DNA of 64,000 nt. It comes from Humidesulfovibrio sp. GTDB taxonomy: Bacteria; Desulfobacterota; Desulfovibrionia; Desulfovibrionales; Desulfovibrionaceae. Location: the NCBI GenBank assembly GCA_031292175.1, contig JARLHQ010000028.1, positions 124,001 through 188,000 of the forward strand, given 5' to 3'. This document shows positions 26,614 to 36,798 of the stretch, piece by piece (positions within the stretch are counted from its first letter, which is position 1; the number at the start of each line of letters is the position of its first letter). The notes under the pieces were generated by a model. It saw nothing but the letters and a program-made list of their open reading frames with translations, did no database searches and was not told where the DNA came from. The position numbers were made by a program, and so were the translations under genes.

Positions 26614-27879
26614 ATGAGTTCGGAACTGAAGAAGGCCATTGATCAGATCAGCAAGGATCGCGGCATCGACCGCGATCTGCTTATCGACACCCTGGAAGAG
26701 GCCGTGCGGTCTTCTGTCGCCCGCAAGTATGGCGAACAGATGGACATCGAAGTGAATTTCAACGAGGAACTGGGCGAGATCCAGGTCTACCAGTTCAAAG
26801 TCGTGGTCAACGAGATCAACGATCCCGTGAGCGAGATCCTTCTTGAGGAAGCCCGCGAGCACGACCCCAACATCTCCCTCGACGACGAAATGGGCTTCAA
26901 GGTCAACATTGAGGACCTGGGCCGCATCGCCGCGCAGAGCGCCAAGCAGGTCATCATCCAGCGCATGCGCGACGCCGAGCAGGAGATCATCTTCGAGGAA
27001 TACCGCGACCGCAAGGGTGAGATCGTCTCCGGCATCGTGCAGCGCCGCGACCGCACCGGCTGGATCATCAACCTGGGCCGCACCGAGGCCTTGCTGCCGA
27101 AGGAAGAGCAGATCGCCCGCGAGCGCTACAAGCGCGGCGACCGCATCCAGGCCTACATCATCGAGGTGCAGAAGGAGTCCCGCGGTCCGCAGATCGTGGT
27201 TTCCCGCTCCCACCCCGATTACATGGGCGCGCTCTTCGCCCGCGAAGTGCCCGAGGTCTACGACAGCACGGTCAAGATCATGGGCGTGTCCCGCGATCCC
27301 GGCCTGCGCGCCAAGGTGGCCGTCACCTCGCGCGACCGCGACGTGGATCCCGTGGGCGCCTGCGTGGGCATCCGGGGTTCGCGCATCCAGAACATCGTGC
27401 AGGAGCTCAAGGGCGAACGCATCGATATCGTGGTCTGGAGCCCGGACATTGCCGTCTACGCCCAGAATGCGCTTTCTCCCGCCGTCATCAGCCGCATTAT
27501 GGTGGATGACGAAGAAAAGACCCTTGAGGTCGTGGTGCCCGATGACCAGCTCACCCTGGCCATCGGCCGCAAAGGGCAGAACGTCAAGCTGGCCGCGCAT
27601 CTGCTCGGCTGGAAGATCGATATCTTTACCGAGAGCCGCTACGGTGAGCTGAACGCCGACAAGAAGGGCATGGATCAGCTGGCCAGTGTGGCCGAGGTGA
27701 GCATGGACGCCTTCATCGCCGCGGGACTTGAAACCACGGTGCAGCTCGTGACCGCCACCGAGGAGCAACTGCTTAAGGTGGAGGGCATGACGCCGGAGAA
27801 GATCGGCGACATGCGCGCGGCCATCAATATCCTTGGCTTGGCGCCCGCGCCCGCCGAGGACGCCGACTCCGCCGAATAG
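26614..27879 (+). CDS. nusA: transcription termination/antitermination protein NusA
   Basis: Binds RNA polymerase and modulates pausing and termination. 421 residues: N-terminal polymerase-binding domain ([20 protein letters not shown]), S1 domain around 135-200 ([20 protein letters not shown]), KH1 ([19 protein letters not shown]) and KH2 ([18 protein letters not shown]), then a helical C-terminal helix-hairpin-helix segment. Start at 26614 follows GGAGGGAG; the open extension to 26575 is not family-like. Confidence 0.98.
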   Translation: MSSELKKAIDQISKDRGIDRDLLIDTLEEAVRSSVARKYGEQMDIEVNFNEELGEIQVYQFKVVVNEINDPVSEILLEEAREHDPNISLDDEMGFKVNIEDLGRIAAQSAKQVIIQRMRDAEQEIIFEEYRDRKGEIVSGIVQRRDRTGWIINLGRTEALLPKEEQIARERYKRGDRIQAYIIEVQKESRGPQIVVSRSHPDYMGALFAREVPEVYDSTVKIMGVSRDPGLRAKVAVTSRDRDVDPVGACVGIRGSRIQNIVQELKGERIDIVVWSPDIAVYAQNALSPAVISRIMVDDEEKTLEVVVPDDQLTLAIGRKGQNVKLAAHLLGWKIDIFTESRYGELNADKKGMDQLASVAEVSMDAFIAAGLETTVQLVTATEEQLLKVEGMTPEKIGDMRAAINILGLAPAPAEDADSAE

Positions 27880-27888
27880 GCGGCCAAG

Positions 27889-28116
27889 GTGAACGGCCAG
27901 CCACAAGGCGAGGGGCCCATCCGCACGTGCTGCATTTGCAGACGGCGGCTGCCCAAGGCCGAACTGCTCCGGCACGTGCGGAGCGAGAATGACGACGGGG
28001 TGAGGCTTGTGCCCGATCCCCGAGGAAAAATGCCCGGCAGAGGGCTTTACGTGTGCGATCAAGCCGAATGCCGCGAGAGATTTCTCCGCTACGGGGACCG
28101 GCGGAAGAAGCGCTAA
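27889..28116 (+). CDS. ylxR: YlxR-family RNA-binding protein
   Basis: 75 residues, the usual YlxR (DUF448) size: IRTCCICRRRLPKAELLRHV, GVRLVPDPRGKMPGRGLYVC, and a basic end. The family lies between nusA and infB in many bacteria and acts as a nucleoid or RNA-associated regulator (reported to affect RNase P in Bacillus); the role here is inferred. GTG start ten bases after nusA. Confidence 0.9.
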   Translation: MNGQPQGEGPIRTCCICRRRLPKAELLRHVRSENDDGVRLVPDPRGKMPGRGLYVCDQAECRERFLRYGDRRKKR

Positions 28117-28130
28117 CAAGGGGAACGTGA

Positions 28131-31100
28131 ATGGTGACAAAGCTCAAGGTGAAGGACCTGGCGACCGAATTTGGCATCGGTCATAAGGAGATCCTGCAGC
28201 ATCTGCGGGACATGGATATCCAGGTCAAAAGCTTCATGAGCACCCTGGAGGACGACGAGGCGGAACGCCTGAGGGTGTCGTTGCGCGGCACGCCTTCCGC
28301 CCAGACCGAGGTGGTGCGCCGCGAAGTGCAGCCCGGAGTCATCGTGCGCAGCCGCAAGGCTAGGCATGGCGCGGAGGAACCTCACGAGGAGGCCCACGCC
28401 GCCGAGGCCGAGGAAGCCCCACAGGCCGCCACGGTTGAAGTTCTCCAGGCCGGCGCGCCCGAGAAGTCCCCCGAGCCCCAGACGCAGGAAGCCCCGGCGC
28501 ATGAGCCCAAGGCCCATGAAGCCGACGAACCGGCTCCAGCCAAGGTGGTGCGCCGCGCCGCCGAGCCTGCCGCTGACCGTCCCGCGCGCATCATTCACCG
28601 CGAAGAGCCAGCCGCCCCTGTGCAGGCCGAGTCCGCGCCCGAGTCCCCCGAAGCTCCGGCCGCGCAGCCCGTTGCCGAGACAGACGCCGCCGTGCCCACC
28701 GCCCGCATCATCAGCGAGCCGGTGAAGCCGGAAGCCGCGGCTGTGGCCGAATCTGCGACGCCCCCTTCCCAGGAAGCCGCGCCGAAGGCTGAAGAACCGT
28801 CGGCCAAGGAGCCTGCCGTCCCCGAAGCCGTTGAGGCCAAGGAGACCGCCACCGCGTCCCCGGCTGGTGAGTCCAAGCCTGAAAAGGCCGAGGACGCCAA
28901 GGACGAAAAGCCTGCCCGCAAGCCCAAGCGCGAAGTCATAATGCCCGCGCCGCCGCAGGTGCGCATCATTTCCCGGCCCGAGCCCGGCAGCACGCCGCCG
29001 CCTCAGGCCCCCAGCCAGTCCAGGCGGCCGGAATTCTCCGCCCGGAACGAAGGCGGCGCCCGGCCCTACACGCCGCGGCCTTCCAACATGCCCGCTGGCG
29101 GCCCCGGATACGCGCCACGCCCGGCTGGTGGTCCTGGCGGCCCCGGCTATGCTCCGCGCCCGTCCAACATGCCCGCTGGCGGCCCCGGATACGCGCCACG
29201 CCCGTCCAACATGCCCGCTGGCGGTCCCGGCTATGTCCCCCGCCCGGCCGGTCCTGGCGGTGCTCCGGTCGCGCCTCCCAAGGAAGGCGACGATCGCGCA
29301 CGTAGAAAGCCGCATCGCGTGGTGGAGTTCCCCGGCGGAAGTTCCGAGGAGGATCGCCGTAAAGCCAGCAACACGGCGGCCAAGAAGAAGCCCAGCTTCG
29401 CCCCGGCTCCCGTTGTTTCCGAGGACGGCGACGCCCCCATGCGCCTCAAGTCCAACCGCCGCAAAAAGCATCGCGGCGGCATGGAGCAGCGCGAGGAGAT
29501 GAAGCCCGTCGGCAAGCGCAAGATCCGCATCGACGAGCATATCCGCCTCTCCGACCTTGCGCACCAGATGGGCGTCAAGGCCCAGGCGATCATCAAGGTT
29601 CTGTTCGGCATGGGCATGATGGCCACCATCAACCAGGCCCTCGACATGGATACCGCCACCCTGCTGGCGAGCGAATTCGGGCACGAGGTGGAGAACGTCT
29701 CCTTTGACGAACAGGAATTCCTCACCACCACCGCCCCTGACACGGTCGATGACCTGAAGCCGCGCCCGCCCGTGGTCACCATCATGGGCCACGTCGACCA
29801 CGGCAAGACCTCACTGCTTGACGCCATCCGCAAGACCAGCATCGCGTCTGGTGAAGCGGGCGGCATCACCCAGCACATCGGCGCATACCATGTGGCCACG
29901 AGCCGGGGCGAAGTCGTGTTCCTCGACACCCCGGGCCACGAGGCCTTCACCGCCATGCGTGCCCGCGGCGCGCAGGTGACGGACATCGTCGTCCTGGTCG
30001 TCGCCGCCGATGACGGCGTGATGGACCAGACCCGCGAGGCCGTGAACCACGCCAAGGCGGCCAAGGTGCCCATCGTGGTGGCCGTGAACAAGATCGACAA
30101 GGAAGGCGCCAACCCCGATCGCGTGAAGCGCGAACTGGCCGAGTTCGACCTCGTGCCGGAAGACTGGGGCGGCACCACCATCTTCGCCAACGTTTCCGCC
30201 AAGCAGCGCCTCGGCCTGGACGAACTGCTGGAGATGATCCTCCTGCAGGCCGAGGTGCTCGAACTGAAGGCCAATCCGAACAAGGCCGCGAAGGGCCACA
30301 TCGTGGAGGCCAAGCTGGACAAGGGCCGCGGCCCGCTGGGCACCGTGCTCATTCAGGAAGGCACGCTGAAAAATGGCGACGCCTTTGTCTGCGGCACCGT
30401 GCATGGCAAGGTGCGCGCCATGTTCAACGACCAGGGCAAGAAGATCAAGCAGGCTGGTCCCGCCATTCCGGTGGAGATCCAGGGCTTCGACGTCGTCCCC
30501 GTGGCCGGTGACGAGTTCGTGGTCGTGGCCGACGACAAGGTCGCCCGCCGCATCGCCGAGTCCCGCGCGGCCAAACAGCGCGAGAAGGACATGGTGGGCA
30601 AGAGCAAACTCACCCTCGAATCCTTCCTGCTGTCCCGCCCGGACAACGAGGCCAAGACGCTCAACCTGGTGCTCAAGGCCGACGTGCAGGGCTCGCTGGA
30701 AGCCATCACCGAGGCCGTGAAGAAGCTCTCCACCGACGAGGTGAAGATCCAGGTGGTGCATGGCGCAACCGGCGGCCTGACCGAGAGCGACATCCTGCTG
30801 GCCAACGCCTCGCAGGCCATCATCATCGGCTTCAACGTGCGCCCCACGGCCAAGGTCAAGGACATGGCCGACAACGAGCACGTGGAGATCCGCTTCTACG
30901 ACATCATCTACAAGCTGGTGGGCGAGATCAAGGACGCCATGAGCGGCATGCTCACCCCGGACATCCAGGAGGTCTACCTGGGCCAGGCCGAGGTGCGCAA
31001 CACCTTCAGTGTGCCCAAGGTCGGCATGGTGGCTGGCTGCGGCGTAGTGGACGGCAAGCTCACCCGTGCGGCCAAGGTGCGCCTGCTGCGCGACGGCGTG

Positions 31101-31268
31101 GTCATCTACACCGGACAGCTCAGCTCGCTCCGGCGCTTCAAGGACGACGCCAAGGAAGTGCTGAAGGGCTACGAGTGCGGTGTTGGCCTGGAGAACTTCA
31201 ACGATATCAAGATAGGCGACGTTATCGAGGCCTTTGAGACCAAGGAAGTGGCCCGCACCATCGACTAG
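28131..31268 (+). CDS. infB: translation initiation factor IF-2
   Basis: GTPase placing fMet-tRNA on the 30S subunit. 1045 residues. N-terminal IF2_N module ([20 protein letters not shown]), a long Ala/Pro/Glu-rich linker (about 60-300), a Pro/Gly repeat tract (about 315-378), a second IF2_N ([20 protein letters not shown]), the G domain ([22 protein letters not shown]), then domains II-IV. Length exceeds many homologues because of the linker. Cotranscribed with nusA and ylxR. Confidence 0.98.
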   Translation: MVTKLKVKDLATEFGIGHKEILQHLRDMDIQVKSFMSTLEDDEAERLRVSLRGTPSAQTEVVRREVQPGVIVRSRKARHGAEEPHEEAHAAEAEEAPQAATVEVLQAGAPEKSPEPQTQEAPAHEPKAHEADEPAPAKVVRRAAEPAADRPARIIHREEPAAPVQAESAPESPEAPAAQPVAETDAAVPTARIISEPVKPEAAAVAESATPPSQEAAPKAEEPSAKEPAVPEAVEAKETATASPAGESKPEKAEDAKDEKPARKPKREVIMPAPPQVRIISRPEPGSTPPPQAPSQSRRPEFSARNEGGARPYTPRPSNMPAGGPGYAPRPAGGPGGPGYAPRPSNMPAGGPGYAPRPSNMPAGGPGYVPRPAGPGGAPVAPPKEGDDRARRKPHRVVEFPGGSSEEDRRKASNTAAKKKPSFAPAPVVSEDGDAPMRLKSNRRKKHRGGMEQREEMKPVGKRKIRIDEHIRLSDLAHQMGVKAQAIIKVLFGMGMMATINQALDMDTATLLASEFGHEVENVSFDEQEFLTTTAPDTVDDLKPRPPVVTIMGHVDHGKTSLLDAIRKTSIASGEAGGITQHIGAYHVATSRGEVVFLDTPGHEAFTAMRARGAQVTDIVVLVVAADDGVMDQTREAVNHAKAAKVPIVVAVNKIDKEGANPDRVKRELAEFDLVPEDWGGTTIFANVSAKQRLGLDELLEMILLQAEVLELKANPNKAAKGHIVEAKLDKGRGPLGTVLIQEGTLKNGDAFVCGTVHGKVRAMFNDQGKKIKQAGPAIPVEIQGFDVVPVAGDEFVVVADDKVARRIAESRAAKQREKDMVGKSKLTLESFLLSRPDNEAKTLNLVLKADVQGSLEAITEAVKKLSTDEVKIQVVHGATGGLTESDILLANASQAIIIGFNVRPTAKVKDMADNEHVEIRFYDIIYKLVGEIKDAMSGMLTPDIQEVYLGQAEVRNTFSVPKVGMVAGCGVVDGKLTRAAKVRLLRDGVVIYTGQLSSLRRFKDDAKEVLKGYECGVGLENFNDIKIGDVIEAFETKEVARTID
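29082..29246 (+). repeat. 42-base repeats inside infB
   Basis: A 42-base unit encoding [14 protein letters not shown] occurs at 29082-29123, identically at 29163-29204, and with a few changes at 29205-29246; between the first two lies a related [14 protein letters not shown] stretch. The reading frame is kept, so it is a coding expansion in the disordered linker of IF-2. Confidence 0.9.
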
Positions 31269-31303
31269 GCTGTGGCCTTGCCCCGCGCCCCGGGTGGCTT
31301 GAC

Positions 31304-31606
31304 ATGATTATTGGCGTGCTCACTTTGGAGTTCCACCTGCACGGAAACGCCTCTTTGAAGGGCAAGCGGCAGGTGGCGCAGAGCCTCAAGCAGAAGCTGC
31401 GGAACACGTTCAACGTGGCCGTCAGCGAGGTGGATGCCCAGGATGCGCACCAGAGACTGGTGCTGGCGGTGGTGACGGTTTCCGGCGAGACCACGAAGGT
31501 GGAGAGCCGATTGTCCAAGGCCCTGGCGATGGTGGAAGCCATTTCCCCGGCGGAGCTCGTGCGCTGCGACACGGAAGTGTTCGGCAGCAGCGGAGAGGTT
31601 GAATGA
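31304..31606 (+). CDS. DUF503 (YlxP-like) protein
   Basis: 100 residues beginning MIIGVLTLEFHLHGNASLKG, with KRQVAQSLKQKLRNTFNVAV and ISPAELVRCDTEVF, matching the small DUF503 family found between infB and rbfA. Function is not established. Its stop overlaps the rbfA start by four bases. Confidence 0.88.
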   Translation: MIIGVLTLEFHLHGNASLKGKRQVAQSLKQKLRNTFNVAVSEVDAQDAHQRLVLAVVTVSGETTKVESRLSKALAMVEAISPAELVRCDTEVFGSSGEVE

Positions 31607-31947
31607 AGGCGTCCGGTTCAAGACGGTCCATACGCATGGGCGATCAAATACTACAGGAGCTGGCCCTTTTGCTTTTGGAGGAAGTGCAGGACCCGCGCCT
31701 TGAGTTGGTGAGCCTATCGGGCTGCAAGCTCAACGCGGACATGAGCATCGCGCTCGTGTCCTTCACCGTGGGCGGCGGGCCCGAACGGCGCAAGCTTGCG
31801 CTCGACGGGCTGAACAAGGCCAAGGGTTTCTTACGTTCCGGCTTGGCCAAGCGCATGAACATGCGCTCTCTGCCGGAGTTGCGCTTCACCCATGACGATT
31901 TCCTTGAGGACATGGTTTATGCGAAGCCCGGTCACGCAGATAGCTGA
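31603..31947 (+). CDS. rbfA: 30S ribosome-binding factor RbfA
   Basis: KH-fold factor for late 30S maturation and cold adaptation. 114 residues: RRSIRMGDQILQELALLLLE, VQDPRLELVSLSGCKLNADM, LRSGLAKRMNMRSLPELRF. Overlaps both neighbours (ATGA with the DUF503 gene; 29 bases with the DHH gene), indicating translational coupling. Confidence 0.95.
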   Translation: MKASGSRRSIRMGDQILQELALLLLEEVQDPRLELVSLSGCKLNADMSIALVSFTVGGGPERRKLALDGLNKAKGFLRSGLAKRMNMRSLPELRFTHDDFLEDMVYAKPGHADS

Positions 31948-32887
31948 CCTCATCCGCGAATCGGACCATTTTCTGGTGGCGTCACACGCCAACCCGGACG
32001 GCGACGCCATCGGCTCCACGGCAGCCCTTGGGCACATTTTCGCCGCGCTCGGCAAGGATTTTGCGCTGTACAACACCACCGGGCTGCCCCACCAGTTCGA
32101 CTGGCTGCCGCTGCCTGGCCCACTGCACACGACCATGACCGGTGTCGAGTCCGACTGGACCTTCGTGCTTGACTGCGGCGCGGAAAGCCGCGTGGGCCCG
32201 GAGCTGCAGCAACTTATGGGCTCACGGGCCATCGCCAATGTGGACCACCACCTGGGCAACCCGAACTTCGGCCGGTTCAACTGGGTGGACGACAACTATC
32301 CGGCCGTGGCGGCCATGATCGCCGACCTGGCGGACGAGCTGTGCGTGCCCCTGACGGGGCATCTGGCCGAGGCCATCTACCTCGGCATCGTCACGGACAC
32401 GGGGTACTTCACTTTCGACAACACCACCCCTCGCGTCATGGAGCTGGCCTCCCGGCTCATCCGCCTGGGCCTGCAGCCCGGGGTCGTCAACGCCAAGATC
32501 CGCAACCAGTGGAGCGTGAGCCGCTTTCGGCTCTGGGGCGAAAGCTTCGCCACCACGGAGATGTTTTTTGGCGGCAAGGTGGCCGTGGCCTATGTCACCC
32601 GGGACATGATGGCGCGCACCGGCACAGACACCGAGGACTGTGAGGAGATCGTCAATTTTTTGCGCCGCTTGCGCGGCACGCGCGCCGCGGCCATCCTGCG
32701 GGAGGAGCCGGACGGCGCGTACAAGTTCAGCCTGCGCTCCGCCGGGCACGACAACGTGCAGGCCGTGGCCGCCGCTTTTGGTGGCGGCGGACACCGGAAC
32801 GCGGCGGGCGGCACCATCGTCGATAGCCTCGAGTCGGCGAAATCGCACCTGGTGAAGGCCCTTGGCGAAGGCCTCGGACTGGTGTAG
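31919..32887 (+). CDS. DHH/DHHA1 phosphoesterase, NrnA-like
   Basis: Likely oligoribonuclease (nanoRNase) and/or pAp phosphatase. 322 residues: metal motifs ASHANPDGDAIGS near 20-32, DCGAE near 87, the DHH signature VDHHLGNPNFG near 110 and DTGYFTFDNTT, then the DHHA1 domain with GGGGHRNAAGG near 290. Start ATG 31919 has TTGAGGA upstream and lies inside the end of rbfA. Located with rbfA and truB as in many bacteria. Confidence 0.93.
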   Translation: MRSPVTQIADLIRESDHFLVASHANPDGDAIGSTAALGHIFAALGKDFALYNTTGLPHQFDWLPLPGPLHTTMTGVESDWTFVLDCGAESRVGPELQQLMGSRAIANVDHHLGNPNFGRFNWVDDNYPAVAAMIADLADELCVPLTGHLAEAIYLGIVTDTGYFTFDNTTPRVMELASRLIRLGLQPGVVNAKIRNQWSVSRFRLWGESFATTEMFFGGKVAVAYVTRDMMARTGTDTEDCEEIVNFLRRLRGTRAAAILREEPDGAYKFSLRSAGHDNVQAVAAAFGGGGHRNAAGGTIVDSLESAKSHLVKALGEGLGLV

Positions 32888-32895
32888 GCAAGAGC

Positions 32896-33849
32896 ATGGG
32901 CAGACGGCGCAAAAGATCCGAATCGCAGCTGGATGGCCTGCTGGTGCTGAACAAGCCGAGCGGTCCCACCAGCGCGGGCTGCCTGAACAGCATCAAGCAC
33001 AGTCTCGGCCAGGGCAAGATCGGCCATGCCGGGACGCTTGACCCGCTGGCCCAGGGCGTCCTTTTGGTGCTGCTCGGACAGGGCACCAAGGTGGCGAGCT
33101 ACCTCACCAGCGGGGCCAAGGTATACAGCGGCATGATGCGGCTTGGCGTCACCACCGACACCTTCGACATGGAAGGCCAGGTGGTTGAGGAAAAGCCGCT
33201 GGACAATATTTCGCAAGAAGATGTGCGGGCGGCTATCCTGTCCTGGAAGGACCTCACGGAACAGGAAGTGCCCGCATACTCCGCGGCCAAGCACGAGGGC
33301 AAGCCCCTCTACGAACTCGCCCGCAAGGGTGAGGTCGTGCCGGTCAAAGAGAAGCGTATCGAGGTATATGAGGTCGAACCGCTGGAAATCGAGCTTCCCT
33401 TCGCACGGTTCAGGGTACGTTGCCTGGCGGGCACGTACATTCGATCCCTGGTCCACAGCTTGGGGATTCGGCTCGGGTGCGGAGCGGCGCTTGCGCAGCT
33501 CACGCGGGAGGCGTGCGAGCCATACGGGCTCGACGTTTCGTACAGCTTGGACGAAGTTCTTGGTGAGCCGGAGCGTTTTGTCGAGCGGGTCATTCCGCTG
33601 GCCAAGGCGCTCCCACACTGGCGCACTATCGTGCTTTCCCCCACTCTGGCCGCCCTGGTGAAAAACGGGGCATGGCTGCCGGTGGGCGGACCTAGCGGCG
33701 ACGAACTCGCGGGGCAACCCGGCGAGCACGTCATGCTGGTTGAGGAAAGCGGCGAACCGGTTGCGCTGGCGGAGGCGGCAACCAAGAACAACGGCTTGCG
33801 CTGGACGATCCTGCGTGGATTGTGGCAGGAAGCCACCCCCGCCACCTGA
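32896..33849 (+). CDS. truB: tRNA pseudouridine(55) synthase TruB
   Basis: Makes pseudouridine 55 in the T loop of tRNAs. 317 residues with LVLNKPSGPTSAG, the catalytic region KIGHAGTLDPLAQGVLLVLL (aspartate of the TLDPLA motif), QEVPAYSAAKHEGKPLYELA, and GTYIRSLVHSLG. C-terminal PUA-like part. Eight bases after the phosphoesterase gene. Confidence 0.96.
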   Translation: MGRRRKRSESQLDGLLVLNKPSGPTSAGCLNSIKHSLGQGKIGHAGTLDPLAQGVLLVLLGQGTKVASYLTSGAKVYSGMMRLGVTTDTFDMEGQVVEEKPLDNISQEDVRAAILSWKDLTEQEVPAYSAAKHEGKPLYELARKGEVVPVKEKRIEVYEVEPLEIELPFARFRVRCLAGTYIRSLVHSLGIRLGCGAALAQLTREACEPYGLDVSYSLDEVLGEPERFVERVIPLAKALPHWRTIVLSPTLAALVKNGAWLPVGGPSGDELAGQPGEHVMLVEESGEPVALAEAATKNNGLRWTILRGLWQEATPAT

Positions 33850-33914
33850 ACGGGAAGCTCCCGGCACAACTGTCTGGCTGAAGCCAAACGAGCCCAGACA
33901 AGGAGGATACTGCT

Positions 33915-34184
33915 GTGGTTATGACGCCTGAAGGAAAGACCCAGGTTATTGAGAATTTCAAGCGGAAAGAGGGCGATACCGGCTCTCCTGAAGTCCAGGT
34001 CGCGCTTTTGACCGAGCGCATCACCTACCTGACCGAGCACTTCAAGGTGCACAAGAAGGACTTCCACTCCAAGACCGGCCTTCTCAAGCTGGTCGGCCAG
34101 CGCCGCAAGCTCCTCAACTACCTGAAGAACAAGGACATCCAGCGCTATCGTGAGCTTATTGAGCGCCTGGGTCTCCGCAAGTAG
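33915..34184 (+). CDS. rpsO: 30S ribosomal protein S15
   Basis: Primary 16S rRNA-binding protein. 89 residues of standard length: [66 protein letters not shown] at 33901 sets a GTG start at 33915; the ATG two codons later is an alternative. Between truB and pnp, the usual location. Confidence 0.97.
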   Translation: MVMTPEGKTQVIENFKRKEGDTGSPEVQVALLTERITYLTEHFKVHKKDFHSKTGLLKLVGQRRKLLNYLKNKDIQRYRELIERLGLRK

Positions 34185-34198
34185 CAAGACAATCCGAA

Positions 34199-34228
34199 CG
34201 GGCGGGGGGTTTTCGGGCCCCCTGCCCG
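34199..34228 (+). promoter_or_regulatory. GC-rich hairpin after rpsO
   Basis: CGGGC..GGGG pairs with CCCC..GCCCG around a GTTTTCGGG loop. No T tract follows, so it is more likely a processing or stability element between rpsO and pnp than a full terminator. Confidence 0.5.
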
Positions 34229-34306
34229 CACGGATCAAGCCAGCGGACGAATCGTCGCCCGCTTGAGAACCGAAGTCCTTCGACGCGCACGAGGCTCCAG
34301 ACCCCT

Positions 34307-34367
34307 TTAGTTGGCTGCGGTAAGCGTTCTTGCGGCCCCCGCAAGAGCCCTTTCCCAAGCCGGCTAA
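34307..34367 (+). promoter_or_regulatory. double stem-loop leader of pnp
   Basis: Outer 10-bp stem TTAGTTGGCT/AGCCGGCTAA (34307-34316 with 34358-34367, two G-U pairs) encloses an inner perfect 10-bp hairpin GTTCTTGCGG-CCC-CCGCAAGAGC (34326-34348, one G-U). A long interrupted duplex at this place is the known site of RNase III cleavage and PNPase autocontrol in enterics; the same role is inferred here. Confidence 0.7.
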
Positions 34368-34416
34368 ACATCGGGCAGGGAGCAGGCGTCGGGACGAACA
34401 ACCCTTTGGAGGGTTC

Positions 34417-36672
34417 ATGCTCGTACCTCACAACAAAATACACCTTTCGACCCGCGCCGGAAACCTGGACATCACGCTCGAACACGGACTGATGGCCAAG
34501 CAGGCCAGCGGCGCCGTGTGGGTCCAGTCCGGCGGCACGGTGGTGCATGTCACTGCGGTGAGCCAGCCGCTGGAAATCGACCGCGGTTTTTTCCCCCTCA
34601 CCGTGAACTACCAGGAGATGTCCTACGCCGCCGGCCGCATCCCCGGCAGCTACTTCCGCCGCGAGATCGGCCGTCCGAGCGAGCGTGAGACCCTTGTCTC
34701 CCGCCTCATCGACCGTCCCATCCGCCCGATGTTCAAGAAGGGCTTCCGCGACGAGGTCCAGATCATCGCCACGGTGCTCTCCGCCGACAGCTCCATCAAT
34801 CCCGACGTGCTCGCCATCACCGGCGCGTCCGCGGCCCTGCACCTTTCGCACATGCCGTTTGAAGGTCCCATCGCCGGCGCCCGCGTGGGCTATGTCGACG
34901 GGAAGTTCGTGCTCTTCCCCACCTACCAGCAGATCAACAACGAAAGCACCCTGAACCTGATCTTCGCCGCCACCCGTTCGGCCATCGTCATGGTCGAGGG
35001 CGGCGCCAGCTTTGTTTCCGAGGAGCTTGTGGCCGAGGCCCTGGAATGGGGCCACAAGCAGCTGATGCCCGTGTTCGACATTCAGGACGAGCTGCGCGAA
35101 AAGGTCGGCAAGCCCAAGATCGAGGTTGTGGTGCCCAAGCCCGACGAGGCCATTGCCGCCTATGTCGAGGAGATCGCCACCCCTTCGCTGAAAACCGCCT
35201 TCGCCATCACCGAGAAGATGGCCCGCCGCGAGGCCAAGGAAGCCGCCAAGTCCAAGACTCTGGAGGCCGTTGGCGAGAAGTTTACGGAGATCGCGGACGC
35301 CGTGAAGCAGGCTTCCGGCATCGTGAACGACCTGGAGAAGAAGATCGTGCGCGAGCGCGTGCGCACCGAGGGCATCCGCCTGGATGGGCGCAACACCACC
35401 ACGGTGCGCCCCCTGTCCATCTCCGCCGGCGTGCTGCCCATGACCCACGGTTCGGCCTTGTTCACCCGCGGTGAAACCGCCGCCCTGTGCGTGGCCACCC
35501 TCGGCAGCTCCCGCGATGAGCAGCGCATCGAAACCCTCGAAGGCGAGGACACCAAGCGCTTCATGCTGCACTACAACTTCCCCCCGTACTGCGTGGGTGA
35601 AGTGCGCATTCTGCGCGGCCCCAGCCGCCGCGACATCGGCCACGGCGCGCTCGCTGAGCGTTCCATCGCCCCCGTGCTGCCGAACCCCGACGACTTCCCC
35701 TTCACGCTGCGCGTGGTTTCCGAGGTCATGGACTCCAACGGGTCCTCCTCCATGGCCACGGTCTGCGGCGCCTCGCTGGCCCTCATGGACGCCGGCGTGC
35801 CCATCAAGGAGCCGGTGGCGGGCATCGCCATGGGCCTCATGAAGCAGGGCGACGACTACATCGTCCTCACCGACATTCTCGGTGACGAGGATGCGCTGGG
35901 CGACATGGACTTCAAGGTTGCTGGCTCCGCTCGCGGCATCACCGGCATCCAGATGGACATCAAGATCACCTCCGGCATCCCCTACGACGTGCTGCGCAAG
36001 GCCCTGGCCCAAAGCCGCGATGCCCGCATGCACATCCTGGAGCACATGAGCATGTGCCTGGCCGCTCCCCGGCCGCAGCTCTCCCCCCTTGCCCCGCAGA
36101 TGGAAGTGGTGTTCATCAATCCTGAGAAGATCCGCAGCGTCATCGGACCCGGCGGCAAGAACATCAAGGCCATCACCGCTGAGACCCAGGCCGCCATCGA
36201 CATCGAGGATTCCGGCAAGGTGGCCATCTTCGCCCCCAACACCGAGAGCATGCAGAAGGCCAAGGCCATGGTCCTCTACTACGACCAGACCCCGGAGCCG
36301 GGCCGCAACTACCTGGGCACCGTGAAAAAGATCCTGGAAGTGGGCGCGCTGGTGGAGATCCTGCCCGGCGCCGAGGGCATGCTGCACGTCTCCCAGATGG
36401 ACGTGGAGCGCGTGGAACGCGTGGAAGACCTGCTGCAGCTCGGCCAGGAAGTGTGGGTTAAGGTCATTGAGCTGGAGCCGGGCGGACGCATCCGCCTGTC
36501 CCGCAAGGCCTGGCTCATGGAGCAGGCTGGCCAGGAAGTGAGCCTCGACGAATTCCGTCGTCCGCCCTCCCGTGGCGATGGCCCTGGCCGTGGCGATCGC
36601 GACCGTGGTCGCGGCGGTGACCGTGGTGGTGACCGTGGCGGACGCGGCGGCGACCGTGGCGGACGTCGCTAG
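34417..36672 (+). CDS. pnp: polyribonucleotide nucleotidyltransferase (PNPase)
   Basis: Phosphorolytic 3'-5' exoribonuclease, trimer. 751 residues: two RNase PH domains (first near 5-140 with FFPLTVNYQEMSYAAGRIPG; second from about 310 with TVRPLSISAGVLPMTHGSAL), KH domain (IRSVIGPGGKNIKAITAETQ near 575) and S1 domain (GALVEILPGAEGMLHVSQM near 650). The tail after about 715 is Arg/Gly/Asp-rich (GDRDRGRGGDRGGDRGG). Start set by TTGGAGGG; the longer open frame crosses the leader hairpins. Confidence 0.98.
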   Translation: MLVPHNKIHLSTRAGNLDITLEHGLMAKQASGAVWVQSGGTVVHVTAVSQPLEIDRGFFPLTVNYQEMSYAAGRIPGSYFRREIGRPSERETLVSRLIDRPIRPMFKKGFRDEVQIIATVLSADSSINPDVLAITGASAALHLSHMPFEGPIAGARVGYVDGKFVLFPTYQQINNESTLNLIFAATRSAIVMVEGGASFVSEELVAEALEWGHKQLMPVFDIQDELREKVGKPKIEVVVPKPDEAIAAYVEEIATPSLKTAFAITEKMARREAKEAAKSKTLEAVGEKFTEIADAVKQASGIVNDLEKKIVRERVRTEGIRLDGRNTTTVRPLSISAGVLPMTHGSALFTRGETAALCVATLGSSRDEQRIETLEGEDTKRFMLHYNFPPYCVGEVRILRGPSRRDIGHGALAERSIAPVLPNPDDFPFTLRVVSEVMDSNGSSSMATVCGASLALMDAGVPIKEPVAGIAMGLMKQGDDYIVLTDILGDEDALGDMDFKVAGSARGITGIQMDIKITSGIPYDVLRKALAQSRDARMHILEHMSMCLAAPRPQLSPLAPQMEVVFINPEKIRSVIGPGGKNIKAITAETQAAIDIEDSGKVAIFAPNTESMQKAKAMVLYYDQTPEPGRNYLGTVKKILEVGALVEILPGAEGMLHVSQMDVERVERVEDLLQLGQEVWVKVIELEPGGRIRLSRKAWLMEQAGQEVSLDEFRRPPSRGDGPGRGDRDRGRGGDRGGDRGGRGGDRGGRR

Positions 36673-36693
36673 AGTTTAGACGAAGACGCACAA

Positions 36694-36757
36694 AGGCTGC
36701 CCCTTGGCTTCCGGCCCTCTTGCGAGGATGTCCGGGAGCTTCGGGGCAGCCTTTTTT
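36694..36757 (+). terminator. rho-independent terminator after pnp
   Basis: AGGCTGCCCC/GGGGCAGCCT forms a 10-bp stem around a structured loop, followed by TTTTTT. Ends the rimP-pnp operon. Confidence 0.92.
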
Positions 36758-36798
36758 ATTCGCTGGACAGGTGTCAGGCCAGACTGCGGAGAAAGTAA

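Noticed and set aside
25984-28140. 718-codon minus-strand frame over rimP, nusA and ylxR
   Set aside because: Antisense shadow of certain genes, with no start signal.
29082-29246. CRISPR-like array
   Set aside because: The 42-base repeats are in frame inside infB, two of them adjacent, without spacers; it is a coding repeat.
28113-29801. 562-codon minus-strand frame over the IF-2 linker
   Set aside because: Gly/Arg/Leu-rich product produced by the complement of Ala/Pro/Glu codons in infB.
34156-36387. 743-codon minus-strand frame over pnp
   Set aside because: Antisense shadow of pnp.
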